Counted from the first letter of the stretch, positions 31,016-39,980 are shown. The stretch: 64,000 bases of DNA from Streptococcus oricebi (GCF_017883985.1 NZ_PRDG01000002.1:310001-374000); one strand, 5' to 3'. Made by a program: numbers and translations. The notes: generated by a model from the sequence alone, not told the origin.

Positions 31016-33379
31016 ATGGAAAAGAAACTAGGTAAATCCGTTGTTGCAACGGGGATTGCCGCAACGACTATTATTTCAGGTAGCCTGACTCATCAGGTCA
31101 AGGCTGATGACTTAAGTAAGGAAAGTAAGAAAGAGCCTAAAACGACTGAGGTAACTGAAAAGCCAGTTACAGAGGCTGATCTTGAAGTCTCTAAGGTCCA
31201 CCTAGATGCTGCTAATGTGCAGGTCAAGGAGCAAACAAAGGCAACAGAAGAAGCCCAAAAAGAAGTCGATGAAGCTAAGGCTGCTAAGGAGCAAGCAGAA
31301 GAGCAAGTTGCTCAGGCCCAAGCCCTCCAAGCAGAAGCGACAGCTGAAAATATGGACAAGGCTGAGTCTGACATCAAGGCTGCCCAAGAAGAAGTTGCTC
31401 AAAAAGAAGCAGACGTCCAAACAGCCAAGGAAGCTGAAGAAGCGGCCCAAGCAGATGTCAAAGAGCAAGAAAATAAAGTGGCCGGCCAACAATCCTTGGT
31501 AGACATGGCTCAAAAGGAAGTAAATGAAGCCAAGGCACCGATTGCTAGAGAAGAAGCGGAGTTAGCAGAAGCTCAAAAGCAAGAGAGCCAAGCCCAAGAA
31601 AATCTAGCAGCTAAGGAAGGTCAACTAGAGCAAGCTCAAGCGACTAGCGACCAAAGTGCCGCTCAAAAAGACCTAGAAGCCAAGGTTGCCCAGGCCGATA
31701 AGGACTTGAATCAAACCAAGGAAAGCCTAGCAGCTAAGCAAGCTCAAGTATCTGAACTGGAAAAAAGCCAACCAGCTAGTTCTGTTACATTTGCCAATGG
31801 CAACTACCAAGGTTTCCTAGAAAGTGCCAAGAATAACGGGGCAACTCAGGCTATTCGAGAAGCAGCAAACAAGGCTCTTGAGACCTATGCGAATGCTAGC
31901 AGAGAAGGGGTCAATGTTGATACAGGTGCTAGCAGTGCAGCGACCTTGGAAAACAACCTCAAGGCTCTGGAAATGGTTAAGGCCATCAATGCCCACCGCC
32001 GTCAGGCTGGCTTGCATGAGCTCTATGTAGACCCTTATGCCAATGTTCAAAGTCAAATCCAAGCCCTCTTATTTGAGGCTAAGGGTTGGCATGATGCCAA
32101 GTATTTTGCTAATGAAAATGTAGCCATTTCCTTCACTCCGCAAGGAGCGGTGGACTTCTGGCATCGGGAAAAAGCCCTCTATCAGCAAGTTGCAGCCCAG
32201 CATGGCCTACCAACAGACGAGAGACAGCTTGATGCCAACGATATTTACTCCAAGGTTGGAGCTGCTACCTTTGCGAAAATCGGTCATTATGTGCAGATGA
32301 TGGACAATAAGGCGACTGCAATTTCAGCAGCCTATAATAACCATCCCAACCAGTTCAGCCAAACAAATGGAACAGCAGAGGTTGGTTTCCACAATATCCG
32401 TAATCTAGCAGAACGCATCAACAATGGGACCTTGATGACTGTGGCTGACTTTGAAAACCTATTGAGAAATGGTGCGGCAGGTGCAGTTAATCCAGCCCTT
32501 ACCAATCTCAAAAATGAGTTGGCAGCCCTTAATGTTCAAAAGACCAACCAAGAAGTTAGCCTAAATATCCTCAATCACCAGTTGGCTGATTTGAAGGCCA
32601 ATATTCAAAATCAAGCTCAAAACTTAAGCAATGCCCGCCAAGCCGTAGCTGATGCCAAAAATACCTTGGCCCTGGCTCAACAAAACTTAGCGGCTAAGCA
32701 AAACCAGCTCAATCTGGCCAAGGATAAGATTTCAGCTAGTCTGGCTCCTAAAGAGGAAGCCCTGAAAGCTAGTCAGGATAAATTGAAGCAAGAAAAGGAT
32801 CGTTTGGCTCAACTAGTCAGCATTCATGAGACTGCTCAAGCCAAGTTGGACAAGGCCCAAGCAGATTTAGATGGAGCCAAGGCAGTCCTAGCAGCAGCCA
32901 AGGATAAACTCTTGTCCTTGACCAATGCTCCGCAAACCCTGGCCTTAGCCCAAGAAAACCTCAAAACAGCTCAAGAAAATCTAGCTGAAAAAGAGGCCCT
33001 CTTGAAGGAAGAGCAAATTCAATTATCTATTTACCAAACAGTCTTTAGTAAACTGGACGGCCAGTACAAGGACTTGGAAGCTAAATTAAATGATCGTGCA
33101 GCCTTGGCAGCCGCTCCTCAGTCGTTAGGACAGGGGGCAGCTCAAGGAGATCCTAACCAGGCTGGATTCGTTCAAACAGAAAACCAAAATCTCAAGGCTC
33201 AGGCTGAGCAATTAGCCCTAGCTAAGGGAGGAACCTACCAAGGTCAAGCCATGGTAAACCCAGAAGTAACTGCTAAGCAGTTGCCAGCAACTGGTAGCCA
33301 GGCTAGCCAATTAGGCTTGGCAGGTATGGCCCTTGGTCTCCTGGGACTAGCGGCTGGCAAACGTCGCCGTCAAGATTAA
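31016..33379 (+). CDS. LPXTG-anchored surface protein with SEC10/PgrA-type region
   Basis: 787 aa from the ATG at 31016, which has GAGGGGAG upstream; an earlier ATG (30953) would put 21 unlikely residues before the signal peptide. Residues 1-30 are a secretion signal. Long Ala/Glu/Gln/Lys-rich coiled coils lie at about 60-250 and 480-700. Between them (about 265-470) is a globular region with AINAHRRQAGLHELYVDPYANVQ, like the SEC10/PgrA surface-exclusion domain. The sortase motif LPATG is at 756-760, followed by a hydrophobic segment and KRRRQD. Related plasmid proteins limit mating, whereas chromosomal streptococcal members are presumed adhesins; no conjugation genes are seen here. Confidence 0.85.
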   Translation: MEKKLGKSVVATGIAATTIISGSLTHQVKADDLSKESKKEPKTTEVTEKPVTEADLEVSKVHLDAANVQVKEQTKATEEAQKEVDEAKAAKEQAEEQVAQAQALQAEATAENMDKAESDIKAAQEEVAQKEADVQTAKEAEEAAQADVKEQENKVAGQQSLVDMAQKEVNEAKAPIAREEAELAEAQKQESQAQENLAAKEGQLEQAQATSDQSAAQKDLEAKVAQADKDLNQTKESLAAKQAQVSELEKSQPASSVTFANGNYQGFLESAKNNGATQAIREAANKALETYANASREGVNVDTGASSAATLENNLKALEMVKAINAHRRQAGLHELYVDPYANVQSQIQALLFEAKGWHDAKYFANENVAISFTPQGAVDFWHREKALYQQVAAQHGLPTDERQLDANDIYSKVGAATFAKIGHYVQMMDNKATAISAAYNNHPNQFSQTNGTAEVGFHNIRNLAERINNGTLMTVADFENLLRNGAAGAVNPALTNLKNELAALNVQKTNQEVSLNILNHQLADLKANIQNQAQNLSNARQAVADAKNTLALAQQNLAAKQNQLNLAKDKISASLAPKEEALKASQDKLKQEKDRLAQLVSIHETAQAKLDKAQADLDGAKAVLAAAKDKLLSLTNAPQTLALAQENLKTAQENLAEKEALLKEEQIQLSIYQTVFSKLDGQYKDLEAKLNDRAALAAAPQSLGQGAAQGDPNQAGFVQTENQNLKAQAEQLALAKGGTYQGQAMVNPEVTAKQLPATGSQASQLGLAGMALGLLGLAAGKRRRQD

Positions 33380-33385
33380 AAATAG

Positions 33386-33418
33386 ACTTACCTTGCAAAT
33401 AGCAGGGTAAGTTTTTTC
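33386..33418 (+). terminator. Terminator of the LPXTG protein gene
   Basis: ACTTACCTTGC (33386-33396) pairs with GCAGGGTAAGT (33402-33412), one mismatch, followed by six T. Confidence 0.8.
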
Positions 33419-33579
33419 TTGGCCAAGTTTGCTGGCTAGCGAAATGCTAGATTTGTAAAAAGGTTAGCTTGAGCCTGTTTTTATGAATGGCCTATCAATT
33501 CTTAGCATCTCTTCTTCAGGAACTCTATTTTAGTAAAGAAAGAATTTGGAGTTTTTTGGAAGTTTTTGGCAGAAAGTGC

Positions 33580-33608
33580 TTGACTTTATCAGATTTTTCT
33601 GTATAATA
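33580..33608 (+). promoter_or_regulatory. Promoter of fruRKA
   Basis: TTGACT (33580-33585) and TATAAT (33603-33608) with a 17-base spacer. Confidence 0.8.
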
Positions 33609-33613
33609 GAATC

Positions 33614-33627
33614 TGTAAACGATTGCA
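33614..33627 (+). promoter_or_regulatory. Catabolite-responsive element (cre) at fruR
   Basis: TGTAAACGATTGCA matches the CcpA consensus TGWAANCGNTNWCA at 13 of 14 positions. It lies just downstream of the -10, around the transcription start, a position typical of repression by CcpA. Confidence 0.7.
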
Positions 33628-33633
33628 GAAGGA

Positions 33634-34386
33634 GTGATTTTTATCTTAAAATCAGAGCGCAAGCAGGTGATTTTAGAGGAAGTCAACCGCGATCAGATTG
33701 TTTCACTAGAAAGTCTAGTCCAAATCTTACAGACATCCGAGTCTACTGTCCGCAGGGATTTGGATGAATTGGAGAGCGAGCATAAGCTGAGGCGGGTCCA
33801 TGGTGGTGCCCAAAGCCTCCACTCTTTGCAGGAGGAGGAGAGCAATCAAGAAAAATCTATCAAAAACATTCGGTCTAAGAAGCTGATTGCCAGCCGGGCG
33901 GTCAGCCTGATTCAGGATTATGAGGTGATTTTTGTTGATGCAGGAACGACAACGGAGCTCATGCTCCAATTTCTGAACAATCCGAAGATAACGGTTGTGA
34001 CTAATTCGATTCACCATGCGACAACTCTAGTTGAAAAAAATATACCAACGGTCATTATCGGAGGATTAGTAAAAAGATCTACCGATGCCAGTATCGGTGG
34101 TGTCGCTCTCAATCAAATTGGTCAACTAAACTTTGACAAGGCCTTTCTGGGGATGAATGGAGTCGATCAAGACTTCTTTACAACTCCAGATATGGAAGAA
34201 GGAGCCATCAAGCGGGCCATCTTAGAAAATGCCCAAAAAACCTATGTTTTGGCAGATAGTTCTAAGCTTGGTCAGACTTCCTTTGTCAAGGTAGCCCCCC
34301 TTAAAAGGGCCAGTCTCATCACCAACGGGAGCAGATTGGATTTGATTGCTAAGTTGAAAGAAAAAACGGAGGTTATCGAAGTATGA
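33634..34386 (+). CDS. fruR: DeoR-family fructose operon regulator FruR
   Basis: Represses fruRKA until fructose 1-phosphate accumulates. An N-terminal DeoR helix-turn-helix contains TSESTVRRDLDELESEHKLRRVHGGA, and the C-terminal sugar-phosphate sensor domain contains IFVDAGTTTE and VTNSIHHA. The start is odd: GTG at 33634 overlaps the AAGGAG ribosome site and so is badly placed, whereas the homolog-like start (M)LKSERKQ falls on an ATC at 33643, eight bases after AAGGAG. The true protein may therefore be about 247 aa with a rare ATC start. It overlaps fruK by 4 bases. Confidence 0.9.
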   Translation: MIFILKSERKQVILEEVNRDQIVSLESLVQILQTSESTVRRDLDELESEHKLRRVHGGAQSLHSLQEEESNQEKSIKNIRSKKLIASRAVSLIQDYEVIFVDAGTTTELMLQFLNNPKITVVTNSIHHATTLVEKNIPTVIIGGLVKRSTDASIGGVALNQIGQLNFDKAFLGMNGVDQDFFTTPDMEEGAIKRAILENAQKTYVLADSSKLGQTSFVKVAPLKRASLITNGSRLDLIAKLKEKTEVIEV

Positions 34387-35294
34387 TTTATACGGTTACA
34401 CTCAATCCCTCAATTGACTACATCGTCCGCCTAGACGAGGTCAAGGTCGGAAGTGTCAATCGCATGGATAGCGATGATAAATTTGCCGGTGGTAAGGGAA
34501 TCAACGTTAGTCGGGTTCTCAAACGCTTGGATATCGATAGTAAGGCGACCGGTTTTATCGGCGGCTTTACTGGTAAATTCATCACCGACATCTTAGCTAG
34601 CGAAGGGATCGCAGGCGACTTTGTTCAGGTAGCAGAAGATACCCGGATCAATGTCAAAATCAAGGCTGACGCCGAGACAGAAATCAATGGAGCTGGCCCT
34701 ACTATTAGCCCAGCAGAGCTAGATGGTTTAAAGAAGATTCTAGCTGCTCTTACGGCAGCAGATACCGTTGTATTTGCGGGTAGCAGCCCGAAAAATCTAG
34801 GAAATGCTATCTATAAGGAATTGATTGAGTTGACTAGGCAGACAGGGGCACAGGTGGTCTGTGACTTTGAGGGACAGACCCTCATCGACTCGCTAGCCTT
34901 TGAGCCAGTCTTGGTCAAACCTAATAATCATGAACTGGGCGATATTTTCGGGGTGACTCTGACAGAATTGCCAGACATCGAAAAGTATGCTCGCCAACTC
35001 TTGGAGCAAGGAGCCCAACAGGTGATTATCTCTATGGCCGGTGACGGTGCCCTCTTGGTTACCAAGGAAGCCTCCTACTTTGCCCAACCGATTAAGGGAC
35101 AGGTGAAAAACTCTGTCGGGGCAGGAGACTCAATGGTGGCTGGCTTTACAGGGAAATTAGTCCAAACAGGAGATGTCCTTGAAGCCTTTAAGTGGGGAGT
35201 GGCTTGCGGTACGGCAACCACCTTCTCAGATGACTTGGCCACTGCAGCCTATATCAAAGAAATTTATGAAAAAGTCGAGGTAGAAAAACTATGA
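34383..35294 (+). CDS. fruK: 1-phosphofructokinase
   Basis: 303 aa PfkB-family kinase; converts fructose 1-phosphate to fructose 1,6-bisphosphate. The N-terminal IYTVTLNPSIDYIV and GGKGINVSRVLKRL segments and the C-terminal VGAGDSMVAGFTG catalytic motif (Asp at about 249) identify the family. ATGA overlaps with both fruR and fruA make this a tightly coupled operon. Confidence 0.96.
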   Translation: MIYTVTLNPSIDYIVRLDEVKVGSVNRMDSDDKFAGGKGINVSRVLKRLDIDSKATGFIGGFTGKFITDILASEGIAGDFVQVAEDTRINVKIKADAETEINGAGPTISPAELDGLKKILAALTAADTVVFAGSSPKNLGNAIYKELIELTRQTGAQVVCDFEGQTLIDSLAFEPVLVKPNNHELGDIFGVTLTELPDIEKYARQLLEQGAQQVIISMAGDGALLVTKEASYFAQPIKGQVKNSVGAGDSMVAGFTGKLVQTGDVLEAFKWGVACGTATTFSDDLATAAYIKEIYEKVEVEKL

Positions 35295-37243
35295 AAATTC
35301 AAGATTTACTAAAAAAAGATGTCATGTTGTTGGATTTACAAGCGACTGAAAAGACCGCTGTAATCGAGGAAATGATTCAAAAATTAAGCGACCAGGGTTA
35401 TGTGACTGACTTTGCAGCTTTTAAAGAAGGAATTCTAGCTCGTGAAGCCCTGACCTCAACAGGTCTGGGAGACGGAATCGCTATGCCCCACAGTAAAAAT
35501 GCAGCAGTCAAAGAAGCGACCGTTCTCTTTGCCAAATCCAATAAGGGCGTGGACTATGAGAGCTTGGACGGTCAGCCAACTGATCTCTTCTTTATGATTG
35601 CAGCACCAGAGGGCGCTAACGATACCCACTTGGCAGCCCTTGCTGAATTGTCTCAGTATCTGATGAAAGACGGTTTTGCTGAAAAACTACGTCAAGTGAC
35701 TTCACCAGACGAAGTACTTGCACTCTTTGATAGCGCTGAAGAAAAAGCAGAAGAACCTGCAACTGTTGAGCCAGCTGCTGAGGGAGGCGACTTCCTGGTA
35801 GCAGTTACAGCTTGTACAACAGGGATTGCCCATACCTATATGGCCCAAGAAGCCCTGCAAAAAGTAGCAGCGGAAATGGGAGTTGGTATCAAGGTTGAAA
35901 CCAATGGTGCTAGCGGTATTGGCAATCAATTGACAGCAGAAGACATTGCTAAAGCCAAGGGAGTTATCGTAGCGGCTGACAAGGCAGTAGAAATGGAACG
36001 TTTCGACGGTAAACCATTGGTACAGCGCCCTGTTGCAGACGGTATCAGAAAAACTCAAGAATTGATTGATTTAGCACTTTCTGGTCAAGCACCTGTTTAC
36101 CATGCCAGCCACAAGGAAGCAGCTGCTTCAACAAGCTCTTCAGCTGGTGCCGGTCTTTATAAACACTTGATGAGTGGTGTTAGTCAAATGTTGCCATTTG
36201 TTATCGGTGGTGGTATCTTGATTGCCCTGGCCTTCCTCTTTGACCAATTTATGGGTGTACCTAAGGACCAACTCAGTCAGCTCGGTAGCTACCATGAAAT
36301 TGCAGCCCTCTTTAAGAGCATTGGTGGTGCAGCCTTTGGCTTTATGCTTCCAGTTCTTGCAGGTTACATTGCCTACTCTATTGCTGAGAAACCTGGTCTT
36401 GCTCCTGGTTTTGTAGCGGGTGCTTTAGCAGCGTCTGGTGCAGCCTTTGGTAAGGTTCCCTTTGCAGCAGGTGGAAAAGCTAGCATGGCCCTTGCAGGAG
36501 TTCCTTCAGGTTTCCTTGGAGCCCTTGTCGGTGGTTTCCTGGCTGGTTATGCGGTTAATTTCCTTAAGAAAGCCCTCAAAGGCTTGCCAAAATCTCTCGA
36601 AGGTATCAAGTCAATCCTACTCTACCCACTTCTTGGTACAGCTGTTACCGGCTTCCTGATGCTAGCGGTTAACATTCCAATGGCAGCTATCAATACTGGT
36701 TTGAACGGTTTCCTGGAAAGTTTAAGTGGAACATCAGCTGTCCTTCTAGGACTTGTAGTTGGTGGGATGATGGCCATTGATATGGGTGGTCCTTTCAATA
36801 AGGCAGCCTACATCTTTGGTACGGGTACTTTGGCAGCAACTGTCTCAACTGGTGGTTCAGTTGTTATGGCAGCCGTTATGGCTGGTGGTATGGTTCCACC
36901 GCTTGCGGTCTTTGTCGCAACCCTGCTCTTTAAAAATAAATTCACCGAAGAAGAACGTAACTCTGGTATCACCAATATCGTTATGGGTCTGTCCTTCATT
37001 ACAGAAGGTGCCATTCCATTTGGTGCAGCTGACCCAGGTCGTGCTATTCCAAGTTTCGTTGCTGGTTCTGCTCTGACAGGTGCCTTGGTTGGTCTTGCTG
37101 GTATCAAACTCATGGCGCCACACGGTGGTATCTTCGTTATCGGTCTAACAACTAATCCCCTCCTTTACTTGCTCTTTGTTCTAGTCGGAGCAGTTGTCAG
37201 CGGTATCCTCTTTGGTTACTTGCGCAAGCCATTAGACAAATAA
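35291..37243 (+). CDS. fruA: PTS fructose-specific enzyme IIABC
   Basis: 650 aa. Imports fructose with phosphorylation at C1. EIIA spans about 1-145 with the phosphohistidine in AMPHSK (His67). After an Ala/Glu-rich linker, EIIB spans about 165-260 with the phosphocysteine in VTACTTGIAHTYMA (Cys175). EIIC spans about 290-650 with roughly nine or ten membrane helices, including GGPFNKAAYIFG and ITEGAIPFGAADPGR. Domain order A-B-C in one chain is common in streptococci. Its product is the substrate of FruK upstream. Confidence 0.96.
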   Translation: MKIQDLLKKDVMLLDLQATEKTAVIEEMIQKLSDQGYVTDFAAFKEGILAREALTSTGLGDGIAMPHSKNAAVKEATVLFAKSNKGVDYESLDGQPTDLFFMIAAPEGANDTHLAALAELSQYLMKDGFAEKLRQVTSPDEVLALFDSAEEKAEEPATVEPAAEGGDFLVAVTACTTGIAHTYMAQEALQKVAAEMGVGIKVETNGASGIGNQLTAEDIAKAKGVIVAADKAVEMERFDGKPLVQRPVADGIRKTQELIDLALSGQAPVYHASHKEAAASTSSSAGAGLYKHLMSGVSQMLPFVIGGGILIALAFLFDQFMGVPKDQLSQLGSYHEIAALFKSIGGAAFGFMLPVLAGYIAYSIAEKPGLAPGFVAGALAASGAAFGKVPFAAGGKASMALAGVPSGFLGALVGGFLAGYAVNFLKKALKGLPKSLEGIKSILLYPLLGTAVTGFLMLAVNIPMAAINTGLNGFLESLSGTSAVLLGLVVGGMMAIDMGGPFNKAAYIFGTGTLAATVSTGGSVVMAAVMAGGMVPPLAVFVATLLFKNKFTEEERNSGITNIVMGLSFITEGAIPFGAADPGRAIPSFVAGSALTGALVGLAGIKLMAPHGGIFVIGLTTNPLLYLLFVLVGAVVSGILFGYLRKPLDK

Positions 37244-37253
37244 GAAATGACTC

Positions 37254-37282
37254 AATCCTCACTTTGGTGGGGATTTTTTTTG
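37254..37282 (+). terminator. Terminator of fruRKA
   Basis: AATCCTCAC (37254-37262) pairs with GTGGGGATT (37267-37275), one wobble pair, followed by a run of T. Confidence 0.75.
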
Positions 37283-37339
37283 CTAAAAATAGACACTTTT
37301 GAACAGAAAAGAAAAAGTTGTCTATAAAATATATTTATT

Positions 37340-37362
37340 TGTAAGCGGTTTCATGTTATAAT
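37340..37362 (+). promoter_or_regulatory. Perfect cre site and -10 element ahead of the secreted-protein island
   Basis: TGTAAGCGGTTTCA (37340-37353) matches the CcpA consensus at all 14 positions, and TATAAT follows at 37357-37362. The cre occupies the spacer between -35 and -10, where CcpA would block polymerase. The next 160 bases are an AT-rich leader with two Shine-Dalgarno-like tracts but no gene I can support. Confidence 0.65.
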
Positions 37363-37522
37363 AAACTTGTGATTATAAAAGAAAGGAGTGAGGTTGTTTT
37401 TTGTTGAATTACGAAAGGTCATAGGGAAATAAAGTAAGGGGTGATGAAAGTTATAGTATATTAAAGATTTTTTTATTAAATTTAGTCTATAAATGATTAA
37501 AATCAGAAAGGGAGTTTATATC

Positions 37523-38620
37523 ATGAAAAAAATAATTAGTTTAATTTTATCTATCTTATTACTATTAGTCAATTTTCAACCGGTGGCTTATGCTGCTGAA
37601 ACTCAGAATGAAATGTCAGATATAGATTATGCGACAGAGGTCATGGCAGAGATATTAGAAATCAATAAAATATTAGAACCTCTTGGAATAAATTTGGGTG
37701 ATTTACAAAAATTACCACAAAAAGATTCGGCTTTTTATGAAGGATTAAAAGAGTATTTAATTACATCTTCAAAATCATCATCTACAACAGATAGAAGTAG
37801 TATTTCTTCTCAACCTTCAGTAACTTCTGCTACAGATTGGGAAAAAGTCTTTGAAGACCCTGAAAAGCCTAAATTAAGTGCAGAATCTAAAAACGATGCT
37901 AGTCTTTGGGCTTATGCTTGGGAAATGGCATCTTTAAATCAAAAGAGGGATTATAATGCCAAGGACCTTATCCAAGAAACCAAGTATATGTTCATGTCCC
38001 ATTATGTAGATATAAAAACAGGTCCTTCTTTTATTGTAGATAAAAGTATTTCAGATGATGTTTACTTCAGTGCTTGGATAACTAACGATGATAGAAACAC
38101 TTATGATACCTATTTGAAACATACAAGAAATTCTGATAAAGTTTTTGAGTTTACTAAGGGCGTAGTAAGTATGTATAATTCAAGAAAGTGGTTAAAGGAA
38201 ATTGATGAATTAACTCAAATAACAACAGTCAGATCTTTTTTAAAGAAAATAGTTGACATTATAAAGGAGATAGATGGTAGTGTTGAGGAAATGAGAGACA
38301 GAATAAAATTAGTCGCTTCTCTTCTTAATGAAGAAAACAATCCAAAAGCATTTGTAGATAATTTAAAAAATAATTTATCAAATGCAAATTATGACAAAAT
38401 GGCAACAGATAATATGAATGATGCTCTTTGTGCTATGCTAGTTGCAGTTGGGATAGGTAGCGGTGGTATTGGAGATATTTTTTCTTCTATGGGTATCTCG
38501 GCGCTCGTTTTTTATCCATATATGATTAAAGATTTATATGATAAAGTGTGGTTTGTTTCCTTAATCCAATACAATGGTTTGCGAGTAGGAAATCGAATGT
38601 TGAGAGCCTATGGTTTCTAG
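37523..38620 (+). CDS. Secreted protein of unknown function
   Basis: 365 aa from the ATG at 37523, which has AAAGGGAG eight bases upstream; an in-frame ATG ten codons earlier is less likely. Residues 1-24 are a clear signal peptide (IISLILSILLLLVNFQPVAYA). A Ser/Thr-rich linker at about 75-105 precedes a charged, probably helical body. A Gly-rich hydrophobic stretch at about 305-345 (AMLVAVGIGSGGIGDIFSSM) could enter a membrane. No sortase motif, no catalytic motif seen. Base composition is more AT-rich than its neighbours. Its end overlaps the first zinc-ribbon membrane gene by 11 bases. I do not recognise the family; an effector with adjacent membrane partners is one possibility. Confidence 0.65.
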   Translation: MKKIISLILSILLLLVNFQPVAYAAETQNEMSDIDYATEVMAEILEINKILEPLGINLGDLQKLPQKDSAFYEGLKEYLITSSKSSSTTDRSSISSQPSVTSATDWEKVFEDPEKPKLSAESKNDASLWAYAWEMASLNQKRDYNAKDLIQETKYMFMSHYVDIKTGPSFIVDKSISDDVYFSAWITNDDRNTYDTYLKHTRNSDKVFEFTKGVVSMYNSRKWLKEIDELTQITTVRSFLKKIVDIIKEIDGSVEEMRDRIKLVASLLNEENNPKAFVDNLKNNLSNANYDKMATDNMNDALCAMLVAVGIGSGGIGDIFSSMGISALVFYPYMIKDLYDKVWFVSLIQYNGLRVGNRMLRAYGF

Positions 38621-39284
38621 AAATATGATTTGCCCCAATAAAAAATGTCGCTATGAATTTTTTGAGCGTGAGAAGGGCTATGTTGCCTGCCCTTCTTGCG
38701 GTCAGGAAATAAAGGAAAATATGCCCACAAATCCAGCGAGAAGATCTGAAGCGATTGTAAAAATGCTGGCTTTTCGGAAGTTTTTAAAACTTGAGAAAAC
38801 ACTTATAATCATAACAATCACCCTATTTTGTATAGTATTTATTATTGCGATTTTAACCTATGCGCCACGCTATTCCTATGGTTTCCGCGATTATTTTTTA
38901 AATAGAGCAGCACGGAGTAGTGTATATATTATCCCCTCTTTTTTAATGCTTATATTTTCTCAATCTACAAATAATTATAAATTTATAAGGAAAACAATTG
39001 GAGAGGACGCTTGGTATCTCAGTACTTTCAAATGTAAATTATTCAAATGGTTCGTCTACGGCTTAACGATTTTTGCTCTGTTTAAGACGTTTATTCCCTA
39101 TTTTTATAACTATTATCTAGGGGAATTTCTTAAACACGGTTTATCATCAGCAAATATGGAACAAAAAGTCGTCTATTTTTATATACTTATGATTTATGTT
39201 AGTCTGGCTATGATTGAGTTAGATTTAATAGACCTCTACCAAAGACACTTAAGCAGAAAACTAGACAGGCGGTATTTTAAATGA
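38610..39284 (+). CDS. Zinc-ribbon membrane protein, copy 1
   Basis: 224 aa. Residues 5-35 form a zinc ribbon (CPNKKCRYEF, then CPSCGQEI). The rest holds about four transmembrane helices (near 65-90, 105-120, 145-170 and 185-205) and a conserved tail DLYQRHLSRKLDRRYFK. An internal ATG at 38625 gives the exact start seen in copy 2 and may be the real one. It overlaps the secreted-protein gene upstream and copy 2 downstream, so the three are translated from one message. Function unknown; sensing, export or immunity for the secreted protein are possible roles. Confidence 0.65.
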   Translation: MVSRNMICPNKKCRYEFFEREKGYVACPSCGQEIKENMPTNPARRSEAIVKMLAFRKFLKLEKTLIIITITLFCIVFIIAILTYAPRYSYGFRDYFLNRAARSSVYIIPSFLMLIFSQSTNNYKFIRKTIGEDAWYLSTFKCKLFKWFVYGLTIFALFKTFIPYFYNYYLGEFLKHGLSSANMEQKVVYFYILMIYVSLAMIELDLIDLYQRHLSRKLDRRYFK

Positions 39285-39955
39285 TGATTTGCCCCAATAA
39301 AAAATGTCGCTATGAATTTTTTGAGCGTGAGGAGGGTTATGTTGCCTGCCCTTCTTGCGGTCAAGAAATAGAGAAAAATATGCCTACAAATCCAGCTGGA
39401 CGTTCGAGAGCGATTGTTAAAATACTAAAGTATAAGGATTACCTGAAATTGAGGGAAAAAGGAATAACCTCTCTTTTTTACCTCTCTTTCTTTCTCGTTG
39501 TCATTATTATTCCTTTCTTCATTTTGAAAGATTTGCCACCGGCTGGATATAGCGAAAGCGACCATATTGTCACTGTTGGCGAATATTACAGTCCACCAAT
39601 AGTAATGGTAGTACTTTTCTTTCTTTTATTTGCAGGACCATTCAATAATTATAAATTTTTAAAAGGGATAATAGGCGAACATGCTTGGTATTGCAGCACT
39701 TGGTGGTTTAAAGTGTTAAACTGGTTGGTACTGGCTGTAACTATTTTCTTATTTTGGCAAATTGTCCTACCACTGTATATCCACTTTTTACAGCATAGTT
39801 ATAAACAGTATGATAAAATTTCTTATTTTCGAGATGTCTTTGTTGAGTTTGCCAGTATGTTAATCTGGACGGCTATGCTAATAGTAGGGCTGGACTTAAA
39901 TGACCTCTACCAAAGACACTTAAGCAAACAACTAGACAGGAAGCATTTTACTTAG
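39281..39955 (+). CDS. Zinc-ribbon membrane protein, copy 2 (tandem paralog)
   Basis: 224 aa, the same length as copy 1. The first 36 residues and the last 17 are nearly identical to copy 1 (tail DLYQRHLSKQLDRKHFT), while the membrane core between them has diverged apart from NNYKF and IGEHAWYCST. Four predicted membrane helices lie in similar places. The ATG overlaps the stop of copy 1. This points to a tandem duplication with constrained ends and a faster-changing membrane core. A terminator follows directly. Confidence 0.65.
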   Translation: MMICPNKKCRYEFFEREEGYVACPSCGQEIEKNMPTNPAGRSRAIVKILKYKDYLKLREKGITSLFYLSFFLVVIIIPFFILKDLPPAGYSESDHIVTVGEYYSPPIVMVVLFFLLFAGPFNNYKFLKGIIGEHAWYCSTWWFKVLNWLVLAVTIFLFWQIVLPLYIHFLQHSYKQYDKISYFRDVFVEFASMLIWTAMLIVGLDLNDLYQRHLSKQLDRKHFT

Positions 39956-39980
39956 GCTGGGCTTTATGCCCAGCTTTTTA
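39956..39980 (+). terminator. Terminator of the secreted-protein island
   Basis: GCTGGGC (39956-39962) pairs perfectly with GCCCAGC (39968-39974), followed by a run of T. Confidence 0.85.

Noticed and set aside
37387..37431. A 14-codon peptide (GTG start) in the leader before the secreted-protein gene
   Set aside because: It overlaps its own ribosome-site-like tract and shows no sign of being conserved or coding.
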